NCBI GenBank assembly: GCA_026982095.1
Contig: JALSHT010000006.1
Span: forward strand, 165,607 to 229,606
Direction of reading: 5' to 3'
Length of the DNA: 64,000 bases
From: Nitrososphaeria archaeon
GTDB taxonomy: Archaea > Thermoproteota > Nitrososphaeria > Geothermarchaeales > JDFR-13
The notes under the pieces are model-generated. The model did no database searches. It was given only the letters and a program-made list of their open reading frames with translations, and was not told where the DNA came from. Made by a program: the position numbers and the translations under genes. Shown here piece by piece: positions 18,155 to 26,323 of this stretch. Every line of letters begins with the position of its first letter. The stretch's first letter is position 1.

Positions 18155-18859
18155 TTTTTTGAATTCAACGGCGTTTCTAAACATATCGAGGTTGTTAAAC
18201 AGAATGTATATGGTTTTAACATCTGTTTTACCCTTGATCATGTTGTAGAGCCTTTTAAGGTCGTTCTCGCTATACCTATATCGATAGCCTCCAATCCCGT
18301 GTAGTCTGAGGTAGATGATTTCTGGGTCGATATCCACCACTCCCCTGTTGAAGGGGTCTGTCACCAATATATACCTATTCTTCCTGAGAAAATCAAGCAC
18401 CTTCTTCCTAAACCAACTCTCTTCTCTAGGTTCTATTGCTAGCCTGACACCACTCTCTTCGGAAAAGACTCTTAATGTATCAGTCATATAGTCTTCCCAC
18501 TTTAGACTTGGAGGCAACTGTAGAAGTATCAGTGTTGCCTTAAGTGAGTAGGCAATTTCCAGTGTATGTCTGAAAGATTTTAATACTTCTTTGGTGGGCT
18601 GAAGACCTCCATAGTTCTTTGGATTCCCCTCCAGCTCACCCTTAAATCTTCTCCATGTGGGGCTTATAGTTTTGTGTGTAACTCCCTGCCATGCTTTAAC
18701 AGTATAATCTATGTGTGGGGGCGTCTCAGCTCTTAACCTCGAGTATTTAGACGGTTTCTCAATTTGGTAGAATGTTCTCTGAACCTCTATCACGTCCACG
18801 CTTTGAAACAATACCTCTCTCCGGACTGGGAAACCGCATACACCTACTTTAACCGGCAT
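18134..18859 (-). CDS. DUF72 (YecE-like) protein
   Basis: A TIM-barrel-like DUF72 protein of about 241 residues. The family N-terminus is visible as VKVGVCGFPVRR, followed by VIEVQRTFYQ, the VKAWQGVTHK segment, LLQLPPSLKW, the IEPREESWF motif and YLRLHGIGGYRYRYS. The function is not established; family members occur across archaea and bacteria. A GTG at 18886 extends the frame by nine residues, but the ATG at 18859 matches the family start. Convergent overlap with the dehydratase-like gene is 21 bases. Confidence 0.85.
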   Translation of the reverse strand: MPVKVGVCGFPVRREVLFQSVDVIEVQRTFYQIEKPSKYSRLRAETPPHIDYTVKAWQGVTHKTISPTWRRFKGELEGNPKNYGGLQPTKEVLKSFRHTLEIAYSLKATLILLQLPPSLKWEDYMTDTLRVFSEESGVRLAIEPREESWFRKKVLDFLRKNRYILVTDPFNRGVVDIDPEIIYLRLHGIGGYRYRYSENDLKRLYNMIKGKTDVKTIYILFNNLDMFRNAVEFKKLVASRE

Positions 18860-18941
18860 ATCAAATATTAGATGATACCTCCCCACATAGTTAAATTTCC
18901 TCCTTTATATTTAGGATGTTTTATCCTAAAGGTTTTTAGAG

Positions 18942-19472
18942 ATGCCTAGGAAGTCACTGCTTATAGCCTATATGGGGATATTTACAGCGCTTGGCGTGAT
19001 TGGTAGGCTTGCCTTCACCATACTTCCAAATGTTGCCCCCGTTGCTCCCTTCTCACTAATGTCTGGATATTTAGGTGGACCTCTATCGGGGTTTCTAGTT
19101 GGTTTTCTTACCATGTTTGTCAGTGACCTTTATATTGGGGTCGGTCCATGGACGGTATTTACATCTCTGTTTATGGGTATAGTGGGGGTCTCAGGATGGA
19201 TTTGTAGAAAGGTCTCTCCGGATAGGCTTACCCTATTCATAATCGCATATCTATCTGTCTTGCTATATGATGTTGGGACGAGTGTAGCTACAGTCATATG
19301 GTTTGGCGTCGACCCCCTGATTAGTATACTGAATCTATTCATTCCGATAGTCTTCCTGGGCATCCCTTACCCCATGGGTCCTGTTCATGAGTTCTCATCT
19401 AGTCTCATGTTCATCCTCTTGGTTGAGTCTATAAGGAGGTTTAGATTGTCGGAGGTGGTTGGTTTTGTCTAA
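18942..19472 (+). CDS. ECF transporter S-component (possible cobalamin or related vitamin)
   Basis: A 176-residue membrane protein with about six hydrophobic segments. It has the ECF substrate-binding pattern: a start like LIAYMGIFTALGVIGRLAF, SGYLGGPLSGFLVGF, and GVGPWTVFTSLFMGIVG. The S-component would bind a vitamin and join a shared ATPase/EcfT module, none of which is in this window. The next gene overlaps it and encodes a secreted DUF4430 domain, related to the C-terminal domain of transcobalamin, so a cobalamin-type ligand is a reasonable guess. Substrate is inferred only. Confidence 0.65.
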   Translation: MPRKSLLIAYMGIFTALGVIGRLAFTILPNVAPVAPFSLMSGYLGGPLSGFLVGFLTMFVSDLYIGVGPWTVFTSLFMGIVGVSGWICRKVSPDRLTLFIIAYLSVLLYDVGTSVATVIWFGVDPLISILNLFIPIVFLGIPYPMGPVHEFSSSLMFILLVESIRRFRLSEVVGFV

Positions 19473-20058
19473 CGTGTATAGGGTGTTGTCAGCTGTCCTA
19501 TTTATATGGGCCCTGTTTGCGTCGATAGGTGTTGGATACTTCTATATGTTGGCTGTCGACTTGGAGGTGGATAACCAGAGGCTTAGACAGGAACTGGCTT
19601 CTGCTGAGGAGACGGTTTCGAAGGCGAGAAACCTTATTAAGGTTATCAACTCCTCTCTATCTAATCTTAACCAGAGTTATCAGTCTCTCTTAGCCAATTA
19701 CACAGAGGCTCTGGATAGGCTTAGACTAGACTTGAACAGTGGGTATGTAAGCCTTGTCGTGGATTTCGGGAACGGTACATCGAAGTATTTTAAGTTTCTA
19801 GTAGTCTATGGTGAGAATGACACTGTCTTTGACCTGTTACTAGCATCTGGACTTGATATTGACTACACCGAGTATCCCGAGTTCAACGATGTATTCATAA
19901 ATTGTATTGGGGGTGTATGTGGGGAGGTTACAGGTGAGTCGAGTGGATTATTCTGGCTGTTGTATGTTAATGGAGAAGCGTCGCAGAGAGGGGCTAAGCA
20001 AACCACTGTAGTGGAGGGTGATGTGATTGAGTGGAGATACCGGGAGGTAACTTGGTGA
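19459..20058 (+). CDS. Membrane-anchored DUF4430 protein
   Basis: A protein of about 199 residues: an N-terminal transmembrane anchor (about 6-30), a coiled-coil-like spacer (about 32-95, rich in Leu/Glu with N-x-S/T sequons), then a DUF4430 beta-grasp domain (about 100-199). The latter carries the typical FWLLYVNGEASQRGAKQTTV and VEGDVIEWRY ending. DUF4430 resembles the transcobalamin C-terminal domain and may present a ligand to the ECF S-component encoded just upstream. The start is uncertain: TTG 19459 overlaps the previous gene by 14 bases, and TTG 19465 and GTG 19474 are alternatives. Confidence 0.7.
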   Translation: MVLSNVYRVLSAVLFIWALFASIGVGYFYMLAVDLEVDNQRLRQELASAEETVSKARNLIKVINSSLSNLNQSYQSLLANYTEALDRLRLDLNSGYVSLVVDFGNGTSKYFKFLVVYGENDTVFDLLLASGLDIDYTEYPEFNDVFINCIGGVCGEVTGESSGLFWLLYVNGEASQRGAKQTTVVEGDVIEWRYREVTW

Positions 20059-20072
20059 TGTATGCCTCACCC

Positions 20073-20082
20073 TTTTTATATT
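20073..20082 (+). promoter_or_regulatory. TATA box candidate for the S26e gene
   Basis: A T-rich TTTTTATATT element lies about 36 bases before the S26e ATG, with GGTG eight bases before the start. This fits an archaeal TATA box serving a short 5' leader. Confidence 0.4.
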
Positions 20083-20113
20083 ATGACCCACATATTTTAC
20101 GTGGTGTCCTCGA

Positions 20114-20404
20114 ATGCCAGTTAAACGTAAGAATAGGGGTAGGAAAAAGGGTAAGAGTAGAAAGGGTAGGGAGGAGTATGTATACTGTTCAAACTGTGGT
20201 AAACGAATACCTCGGGATAAAGCTATTAAGGTGGAGAGGAGGATGACCCCTGTTGATCCTCAACTGGCCAAGGAGCTTAAGAAGCAGGGAGCTGTCATAA
20301 TGTCTACACCAATACTAAAGTATTATTGTGTCTCATGTGCTGTGCATTATGGGATAGTGAGGATAGGAGGATATAGTGAGAGGAGGGCTAGGGAGGAATA
20401 TTGA
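20114..20404 (+). CDS. rps26e: 30S ribosomal protein S26e
   Basis: A 96-residue zinc-binding ribosomal protein of the small subunit. It starts with a basic tail (PVKRKNRGRKKGKSRKGR) and then has CSNCGKRIPRDKAIK and YYCVSCAVHYGIVRI, the two cysteine pairs of the S26e zinc site. Among archaea this protein is known from Crenarchaeota/TACK lineages and is absent from euryarchaea, so it is one of the better taxonomic markers here. It is followed by an XRE-type regulator gene 59 bases downstream. Confidence 0.95.
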   Translation: MPVKRKNRGRKKGKSRKGREEYVYCSNCGKRIPRDKAIKVERRMTPVDPQLAKELKKQGAVIMSTPILKYYCVSCAVHYGIVRIGGYSERRAREEY

Positions 20405-20463
20405 TAGGTAATAATCTAAATCTTTTTTAACATTATGCTTTAGATAATTTTTTGTGAACTTGG

Positions 20464-21189
20464 ATGTCGGAGGAGTCGATAACTGAGTTAAAGAAGAAGA
20501 TATTTGGCGATATCCTTGCTTCCGACGATATAGGCGGGGCCATGAGGAGGTGGAGAATGTTCTTCAACGTATCCCAGGTAGATCTTGCTAAGTTTATGAA
20601 CATATCTTCATCGGTCTTATCGGAGTATGAGAATGACCCTAAGAAGAGTCCGGGGGCTAGATTCATAAAGAGATATGTGGAGTCTCTAATTGAGATTGAC
20701 ATGTCAAGGGGGGGTAAGATACTAGATTTACTGGCTAGTGGATACTCGACTTTAGAGTTTGGAAGGGAGATCCTTAAGTTAAAAGACTTTCTAGAGCCAT
20801 TCCCAGCTGAAAAGTTGGTTGAGGCGATTAATGTTGAGGTCTTGGTTGGTGGGGATAGGTTAGAGGATCTTGAGCTCTATGGCTATACGGTCTTGGATAG
20901 TGTTGCCGCCATATTATCCATGAGTGGGAGTGTATATTATAAGATATTTGGTAGGTCTACGGAGAGGGCACTAATATTTACTAATGTATCTACAGGCCGG
21001 TCTCCCCTCGTGGCTGTGAGGGTGTATCCTTTGAAGCCTAGAATGGTTGTTCTACACGGGCCAAAGAGTATTGATCAGTTGGCGGTTAAGATTGCTGAGA
21101 AGGAGCATATTATACTTGGGATATCTAGGTTGAGGTTTGAGCAGGATCTTCTAATAAGCCTCGAAAAGATAGACGAGATATATGGGTAG
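20464..21189 (+). CDS. XRE-type HTH transcriptional regulator (COG1709-like)
   Basis: A 241-residue protein. The N-terminal HTH (about residues 28-75) reads RRWRMFFNVSQVDLAKFMN...SVLSEYENDPKKSPG, a clear XRE-type DNA-binding domain. The remaining 160 residues form an unassigned domain with a hydrophobic core around 120-200. It resembles the archaeal COG1709 predicted regulators. The neighbours, S26e and DUF92, give no hint of the regulon. Confidence 0.8.
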   Translation: MSEESITELKKKIFGDILASDDIGGAMRRWRMFFNVSQVDLAKFMNISSSVLSEYENDPKKSPGARFIKRYVESLIEIDMSRGGKILDLLASGYSTLEFGREILKLKDFLEPFPAEKLVEAINVEVLVGGDRLEDLELYGYTVLDSVAAILSMSGSVYYKIFGRSTERALIFTNVSTGRSPLVAVRVYPLKPRMVVLHGPKSIDQLAVKIAEKEHIILGISRLRFEQDLLISLEKIDEIYG

Positions 21190-21229
21190 CCTTACTTATA
21201 TCCTACTACATTCTGTTTAAGATTATAAG

Positions 21230-22021
21230 ATGAGTGAGTTAGGGTTGGACCCATCTACAGACATTATTTTAAAATTGGTTGTTATCTTAATAGTATCTAT
21301 CCTCTCCCTAAGAATGAGGTTTATAGACTTTTATGGGTTTATAGCTTCTTTGGCCATCGGGGTCTCTGTTCTATTTCTAGGGGGGTGGAAGCTGTTCATC
21401 CTCCTACTCCTGTTTCTTACGGTAGGTAGTTTGTTGACCAAGGTGTTGAATGGTGGAGGGGGTATAAGAGGTTGGAAGAACGTGGTAGCTAATGGTCTGT
21501 GGGCTGCTTTATCCGCATCTCTATATGGGGTTACAGGAGACAAGTCCGCGTTGATATTCTATCTAGGAGCTCTAAACTCGATGTTTAGTGACACTTTATC
21601 TACTGAGGTGGGTATGTATATAGGTGGACGGCCTAGGCTGATAGTTAAGCCTTGGGTTGAGACTAGTAAGGGACTGTCGGGAGGAGTCACTGTACATGGG
21701 ATCTTGGGAGGCATTACGGGTGCGCTCATCTTTGCATATCTCTCTTCATACTTGTTTAACGGGTCTTTAGACTCTAGATTGACGGCTTCAATTGCTGGTG
21801 CCGGGATATTGGCTAATGTATTGGATAGTTTTCTGGGTGCATCTATACAGGGTAAATATGAATGTAGTGTATGTGGTAGGGTTGTGGAGGATTCTCTTCA
21901 CTGTGGTGAGGTGGCGAGACACCTCTCTGGATTAAAATACATCGATAATCATAAGGTAAACTTTATATCAAGTTTTGTTGGTGGAGGCCTGGCGGTATTA
22001 CTGTACACCCATATTTTCTAA
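21230..22021 (+). CDS. DUF92 integral membrane protein (phytol/farnesol kinase-like)
   Basis: A 263-residue polytopic protein of the DUF92/TMEM19 family. It has repeated hydrophobic helices in the first 110 residues, the conserved GWKNVVANGLWAALSA and LNSMFSDTLSTEVGMYIGG, GLSGGVTVHGILGG, and DSFLGASIQGKYECSVCG near the C-terminus. Relatives phosphorylate isoprenyl alcohols or phosphates (for example the VTE6 phytyl-phosphate kinase), so a role in archaeal isoprenoid salvage is plausible but not shown. A C-x-x-C...H-C-G cluster is present around residue 210. Its end overlaps the convergent pyrE by 24 bases. Confidence 0.8.
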   Translation: MSELGLDPSTDIILKLVVILIVSILSLRMRFIDFYGFIASLAIGVSVLFLGGWKLFILLLLFLTVGSLLTKVLNGGGGIRGWKNVVANGLWAALSASLYGVTGDKSALIFYLGALNSMFSDTLSTEVGMYIGGRPRLIVKPWVETSKGLSGGVTVHGILGGITGALIFAYLSSYLFNGSLDSRLTASIAGAGILANVLDSFLGASIQGKYECSVCGRVVEDSLHCGEVARHLSGLKYIDNHKVNFISSFVGGGLAVLLYTHIF

Positions 22022-22609
22022 ATACTCCATTACAACTCCATATTCCTCCTGGTTTATTACATCCAACTTGTGTAGGGCCTCCAGTATCTCCTTTATCCCC
22101 ACAAGCCTCTCCACTTTTATACCATGTTCTTTCAATCTCTCCATACCGCCCTCCTCCCTATCTAGTACTATAAATACGTGGTTCACCTCCACTCCATATT
22201 CCTCCCTAAGATTTTTAATTACTCTGATGATGGTGTTTCCCGTGCTTATCATATCGTCAATTAGGAGAATATCCTCCCCCATATTTAGTGTACCTATTCT
22301 GATCTTCCCGTCTTGTGAAGAGACGAGTGTAAATGGGACCTCATTTTTTAAGGCTAGTGGTATAGTTATTACAGCCCCCTTCTCCAGTATACCTATGTAT
22401 CTATCTATCTTGATGGGGCCTAGCCTCCTCTTTATGGATTTATCCACTAGATCAATAAGTGTCTTTAGAAGGTCTATCCTTGAAGATAGTAGTGTAAAAT
22501 CCAGATAGTAGGGGCTCTCTAAACCATTCGATAGTTTAAACCTTCCGAATCTAAGGATCTTCCCCTTTATAATTAACTTTGTTATGAGGTGGAGCTCAGG
22601 GTCTATCAT
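21998..22609 (-). CDS. pyrE: Orotate phosphoribosyltransferase
   Basis: A protein of about 203 residues of the type I phosphoribosyltransferase fold. It catalyses orotate plus PRPP to OMP in pyrimidine synthesis. Key features are LSNGLESPYYLD, the substrate loop region GILEKGAVITIPLALK, and the PRPP-binding motif ILLIDDMISTGNT. The C-terminus is helical. ATG 22609 (MIDPELHL) is preferred over 22624 because an AT-rich box lies about 20 bases upstream of it. It is divergent from gap and overlaps DUF92 at the 3' end. Confidence 0.9.
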   Translation of the reverse strand: MIDPELHLITKLIIKGKILRFGRFKLSNGLESPYYLDFTLLSSRIDLLKTLIDLVDKSIKRRLGPIKIDRYIGILEKGAVITIPLALKNEVPFTLVSSQDGKIRIGTLNMGEDILLIDDMISTGNTIIRVIKNLREEYGVEVNHVFIVLDREEGGMERLKEHGIKVERLVGIKEILEALHKLDVINQEEYGVVMEYLENMGVQ

Positions 22610-22621
22610 TACGATTATCCC

Positions 22622-22637
22622 CAATTATATTATATAG
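22622..22637. promoter_or_regulatory. Shared AT-rich TATA region between pyrE and gap
   Basis: The block CAATTATATTATATAG can act as a TATA box in either direction: about 35 bases before the gap GTG start at 22667 and about 20 bases before the pyrE ATG at 22609. Confidence 0.4.
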
Positions 22638-22666
22638 ATGTTGGCATTAAAGATGTGGTGGTTAAT

Positions 22667-23656
22667 GTGGTTAGGGTCGGTATCAATGGTTTTGGACGGA
22701 TAGGTAGGATGGTCTTCCGACATTCGTTGAGTATAGATGGTGTGGAGGTAGTTGCGATCAATGATTTATCAGATGTGAAGATATTAGCCCATTTACTGAA
22801 GTACGACAGTATACACGGAGTCCTCGGGTATGAAGTATCCTATTCAGACACATCCATAGTGGTAGATGGATATGAAGTGGAGGTTTTTAACAAGAAGAGC
22901 CCCTCTGAGATCCCTTGGGATAAGTTGGACGTGGATATAGTTGTGGAATCCACCGGTCTATTTAGGGATAGGGATTCTGCCTCCCTACACTTGGTCAACG
23001 GCGTGGATAGGGTCGTGGTATCTGCCCCGGGAAAGGATATGGATGTGACAATTATTCCATATGTTAATGAGCATGTATATGATAGGAAGCGTCATAAGGT
23101 ATTGTCTATGGCATCATGTACAACAAATGCCCTTGCACCGTTAGTCAAAGTCCTTCATGAGAATCTGGGTATTTTGAAGGGGGGGATGATCACTGTCCAC
23201 GCATATACAAATGATCAGAGGATCTTGGATGCTATACATAGGGATCCTAGGAGGGCTAGGGCAGCCGCTGTGAACTTGATCCCCACCTCAACTGGTGCTG
23301 CAAAGGCTATATTTGAGATATATCCAGAGTTGAAAGGTAGGTTAGATGCATATGCGATTAGAGCCCCCGTTGCTGATGGCTCGTTAATAGATCTTAAGGT
23401 TTTGGTGGAGAGGGAGACCGATGTGTCGAGCGTGAACAATCTATTCTTAGATGCTTCAAGGGGTGAATTGAGAGAGATTCTACAGTATGTTGAAGACCCG
23501 ATTGTGTCTAGTGACATCATAAACAATACGTATCTATCTATATTTGATAGTTTATTGACGCAGGTTGTTGATAGCAACTTCGTCAGGGTTGTTAGCTGGT
23601 ATGATAATGAATATGGTTATTCATACCATCTAACCAAGATGTTGGAGCGTCTGTAG
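22667..23656 (+). CDS. gap: Glyceraldehyde-3-phosphate dehydrogenase, bacterial/eukaryotic type
   Basis: About 329 residues, phosphorylating GAPDH with the class I (bacterial/eukaryotic) signature: VRVGINGFGRIGRMVFRH at the NAD site, SMASCTTNALAPLVKV with the catalytic Cys, HAYTNDQ with the activating His region, NLIPTSTGAAKA, and SWYDNEYGYS at the C-terminus. Archaea usually carry the distinct class II GAPDH whose N-terminus reads like VNGYGTIGKRV, so this looks like an acquired gene. Codon use is like the neighbours. GTG 22667 gives the family start (MVRVGINGFG) and has GGTGG upstream; GTG 22655/22658 and a GTG at 22589 are alternatives. Confidence 0.92.
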   Translation: MVRVGINGFGRIGRMVFRHSLSIDGVEVVAINDLSDVKILAHLLKYDSIHGVLGYEVSYSDTSIVVDGYEVEVFNKKSPSEIPWDKLDVDIVVESTGLFRDRDSASLHLVNGVDRVVVSAPGKDMDVTIIPYVNEHVYDRKRHKVLSMASCTTNALAPLVKVLHENLGILKGGMITVHAYTNDQRILDAIHRDPRRARAAAVNLIPTSTGAAKAIFEIYPELKGRLDAYAIRAPVADGSLIDLKVLVERETDVSSVNNLFLDASRGELREILQYVEDPIVSSDIINNTYLSIFDSLLTQVVDSNFVRVVSWYDNEYGYSYHLTKMLERL

Positions 23657-23672
23657 TATGGTATAGAGGGTT

Positions 23673-24356
23673 ATGAATACGGTTATCGGGGAGTTTAGTA
23701 GGATTCTTCTAGGATACGCGGTTGAGCTTAAGGAGGTCATTGGTGATCTTGAATTAGGTGAGGCTAAGCGACTCTATATTAGAGATGTGTCTTGGCACCT
23801 TGGGGAGGAGGGTTTATACTCCCCTCTAGATATTTACTTGCTTGAGAAGGAAGGCGTGAAGACTGTAAAGGTGTATAGAGAACCTATTGTTGGCGTGTCT
23901 ACGGTGGGTGACTCCGCTTTCCCATGGGTGTTGAGGTCCTATGGAAGGCGTATTGGTATCGAGGTATTGTCGCTGGGGACGGTGAATAAGCCGGATTTGA
24001 TTAGTAAGGTTCATAGGGCTTCAGATATAGGTATTCACGTGGATCAGGGGTTTGGATCGGATGGGGTTCTTAACCTGGAGCGCCTTGTTGTGGATAATGT
24101 CTTCTACGTAGATAGAGCTCTAGCCATAAAGCTTTTGTTTGGCTATATACGGCCCTACATATCTCTCTATTTTGGTAGGCCTATTAACATACTTGGTCCT
24201 GTCCTGGTCGTGAATAAATCCACGGATAGGGTGGAGCTGTTCAGTAGTGAGTATGATGTGGTGGATGATGTTGATGATGCGTTTTACATAGGATATCCAT
24301 CTGACAATAGAGTCTTTCTTGAACCCTTAAGGTCTGTAGCTATCTCTAGGTATTAA
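23673..24356 (+). CDS. Uncharacterised protein
   Basis: A 227-residue soluble protein that I do not recognise. It is mixed alpha/beta with a VYREPIVGVSTVGDSAFPW segment, an acidic patch near the C-terminus (VVDDVDDAFYIGY), and no transmembrane helix or signal peptide. It starts 16 bases after gap, suggesting co-transcription. Its end overlaps the convergent winged-helix gene by 30 bases. Codon use matches the genome. Confidence 0.6.
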   Translation: MNTVIGEFSRILLGYAVELKEVIGDLELGEAKRLYIRDVSWHLGEEGLYSPLDIYLLEKEGVKTVKVYREPIVGVSTVGDSAFPWVLRSYGRRIGIEVLSLGTVNKPDLISKVHRASDIGIHVDQGFGSDGVLNLERLVVDNVFYVDRALAIKLLFGYIRPYISLYFGRPINILGPVLVVNKSTDRVELFSSEYDVVDDVDDAFYIGYPSDNRVFLEPLRSVAISRY

Positions 24357-24614
24357 TCCTAACTGTCTGAGCATAAATACAGTCTCCCTAAGTTTCTCCA
24401 TCGTCTCTATACCCTTTTCAGTAAGTCTGTAGACTTTTCTTCCGTTATCATCCTCCTCATAGATCAATCCATTCTCGATCATAATATCTAGCTTCTCTCT
24501 TAGGCGTGGTATAGGCATATTTGCGTATGATGCTATCCTACTTATTATTGAACCCTCCTCCCCAATAGCTTCTAAGATGTCTAGTATTATTACTATGTCA
24601 GGCCTATACTTCAC
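24327..24614 (-). CDS. Small winged-helix regulator
   Basis: A 95-residue winged-helix protein of the archaeal HTH_45/PadR-like kind: IILDILEAIGEEGSIIS, MPIPRLREKLDIMIENGLI as the recognition region, and a wing YEEDDNGRKVYRLTEKG, closing with a helix that may dimerise. The membrane protein gene immediately upstream ends at the base before this start, so the two are one transcript and the regulator may control it. Confidence 0.75.
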   Translation of the reverse strand: MKYRPDIVIILDILEAIGEEGSIISRIASYANMPIPRLREKLDIMIENGLIYEEDDNGRKVYRLTEKGIETMEKLRETVFMLRQLGLIPRDSYRP

Positions 24615-25298
24615 CTACCTCTTCACCTGTATCTCAGCCTCTTTCTTCATTAGGAATAGGAGTAGGAAGGCCACTGTGTCCGTGAGTATTAAGAATAGCT
24701 CTGTAACTGGTTTCTCTGGAAGTATATCTACCCCTCTGGAGAACATTATCATCAATATACCTAGTGTCCATAGTCTCCCTGTTATTACCTCCTTCTCCGA
24801 ATATAAGATATATTGTGACATTAGGAAAGTGGATTCTAATAGTACAATTATATTGGTGGCTAGTATACCTTTCTCTATAATCTGTATGTTGGTGGTTAGT
24901 TGGGCTATTATTGATAATATGGTTGCTCCTATCCCTGCTATAGCAACTATCTCTAGGGATAGATCCTTATCAATGGCCACTTTCTCACTTGTCGATAGAA
25001 GTAGTAGGAGTAGGCCGATCGAGAATATTGAGTTGTAGGTCATGATAGATATCTTCCTAAACAGACCCTCATCGATACCTGGTAGATCGGGTGGATTGAG
25101 TATCGCCCATATATTGATTATTAACATGGATGTTGTTGCGAGAATGAATAGGAGGAAGGCGTATGTTATCACCCTTAGTTGTTTGGATCGCGTTATCTTA
25201 TATCCATCTCTAAAGAGGTTGTATATATTCCACTGGATATATAGAAGGATTATTCCTGAAACTACGAATGTGGATGGGCCGCTCAGATTTATGTTCAA
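24615..25298 (-). CDS. Uncharacterised seven-helix membrane protein
   Basis: A 227-residue protein with about seven hydrophobic helices (roughly 10-28, 43-66, 85-105, 115-135, 147-168, 175-192, 200-220), short loops and a basic C-terminus. I cannot assign a family; the arrangement resembles sensor-type membrane domains that precede regulators. It abuts the winged-helix gene with no gap. Confidence 0.6.
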   Translation of the reverse strand: MNINLSGPSTFVVSGIILLYIQWNIYNLFRDGYKITRSKQLRVITYAFLLFILATTSMLIINIWAILNPPDLPGIDEGLFRKISIMTYNSIFSIGLLLLLLSTSEKVAIDKDLSLEIVAIAGIGATILSIIAQLTTNIQIIEKGILATNIIVLLESTFLMSQYILYSEKEVITGRLWTLGILMIMFSRGVDILPEKPVTELFLILTDTVAFLLLFLMKKEAEIQVKR

Positions 25299-25360
25299 AT
25301 TATACCACCACCTTAGGCTTCAAAGTCTTATATTAATATAGTTTTTCTCGATATCTTATA

Positions 25361-26323
25361 ATGAAAAATTCTAAGCGTATGTTTAATGGTGGTAATGGGA
25401 TGGATGATGCCCTAATTGCACTGGAGAATATGTTGGACAATACTAAAGTCTCTGATGAGGTTAGGAATGAAATTATTGGGACAGCCTATAAGGTGAGGGA
25501 TAGTTTCATATACTATCTTGATAAGGTTCCTATTGAGTCGTTAAATCTTAAAAGTGCTGTTAACCATCTTGCCGGTAGAGGTAAGTTTGTCAGGGGGGTG
25601 TTTACATACTTATTTTCTAAGAGTCTCGGTATTGGTGAGGAGGAAGCAACTATACTTGCTGTGGCTACAGAACTTTATCATCTAGCTAGTCTCATCCATG
25701 ACGATATCATTGATAGCGCTAATTTTAGGAGGGGTGTTGAGACCGTTCATAGGAAGTTTGGGGTAGAGTATGCGATTATTGCTGGGGATCTACTGATAGT
25801 CTATGGAAACTATCTGTTATCAACACTGGGGTGTGACGTTATTAAAATATATGCTTTTCAAGGTGTCAAGCTATCCGATGGAGAGGCTATTGAATTGGAT
25901 ATGGGGGTTGTGAGGGATATAGATAAGTATTATAAGCTTGTTGATTTGAAGACTGGAAGTGTATTTAAAGCTATGTTGGAGAGCTCAGTTGTATTGAGTG
26001 GTCTGGATAGGCTTAAAGGGTATGCAATTGAGTTAGGTAGGGAGATTGGATATGCATTCCAGATGAGTGATGACGTGCTAGATGTGGTTGGCCAACCAAT
26101 TTTTACTGGTAAAGGAGTGGGTATGGATGTTGATGGTCCCAACATAGTAAATATTTTTTTGATGGAGGGTTATCCATTGAACGTTGCTATTGATAAGACG
26201 CGGGAGTTGATTAGAAGCCATATTGATCGAGCCCTAGATATATTATCCAAGTTTGATTTGGATAAGAATTATATGGATGTCTTGTCGGGATTAATATCTA
26301 GTCTGGAGGTTAGAAAATCATGA
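25361..26323 (+). CDS. Polyprenyl (geranylgeranyl/farnesyl) diphosphate synthase
   Basis: A 320-residue trans-prenyltransferase. The first Asp-rich motif appears as HDDIID followed by the RRG of the family, and the second as QMSDDVLDV. GRGKFVRG near residue 75 is the usual substrate-binding segment. It elongates isoprenoid chains for archaeal membrane lipids or quinones; the chain length cannot be read with confidence. The stop overlaps the start of the CcmF-like gene by four bases. Confidence 0.9.
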   Translation: MKNSKRMFNGGNGMDDALIALENMLDNTKVSDEVRNEIIGTAYKVRDSFIYYLDKVPIESLNLKSAVNHLAGRGKFVRGVFTYLFSKSLGIGEEEATILAVATELYHLASLIHDDIIDSANFRRGVETVHRKFGVEYAIIAGDLLIVYGNYLLSTLGCDVIKIYAFQGVKLSDGEAIELDMGVVRDIDKYYKLVDLKTGSVFKAMLESSVVLSGLDRLKGYAIELGREIGYAFQMSDDVLDVVGQPIFTGKGVGMDVDGPNIVNIFLMEGYPLNVAIDKTRELIRSHIDRALDILSKFDLDKNYMDVLSGLISSLEVRKS

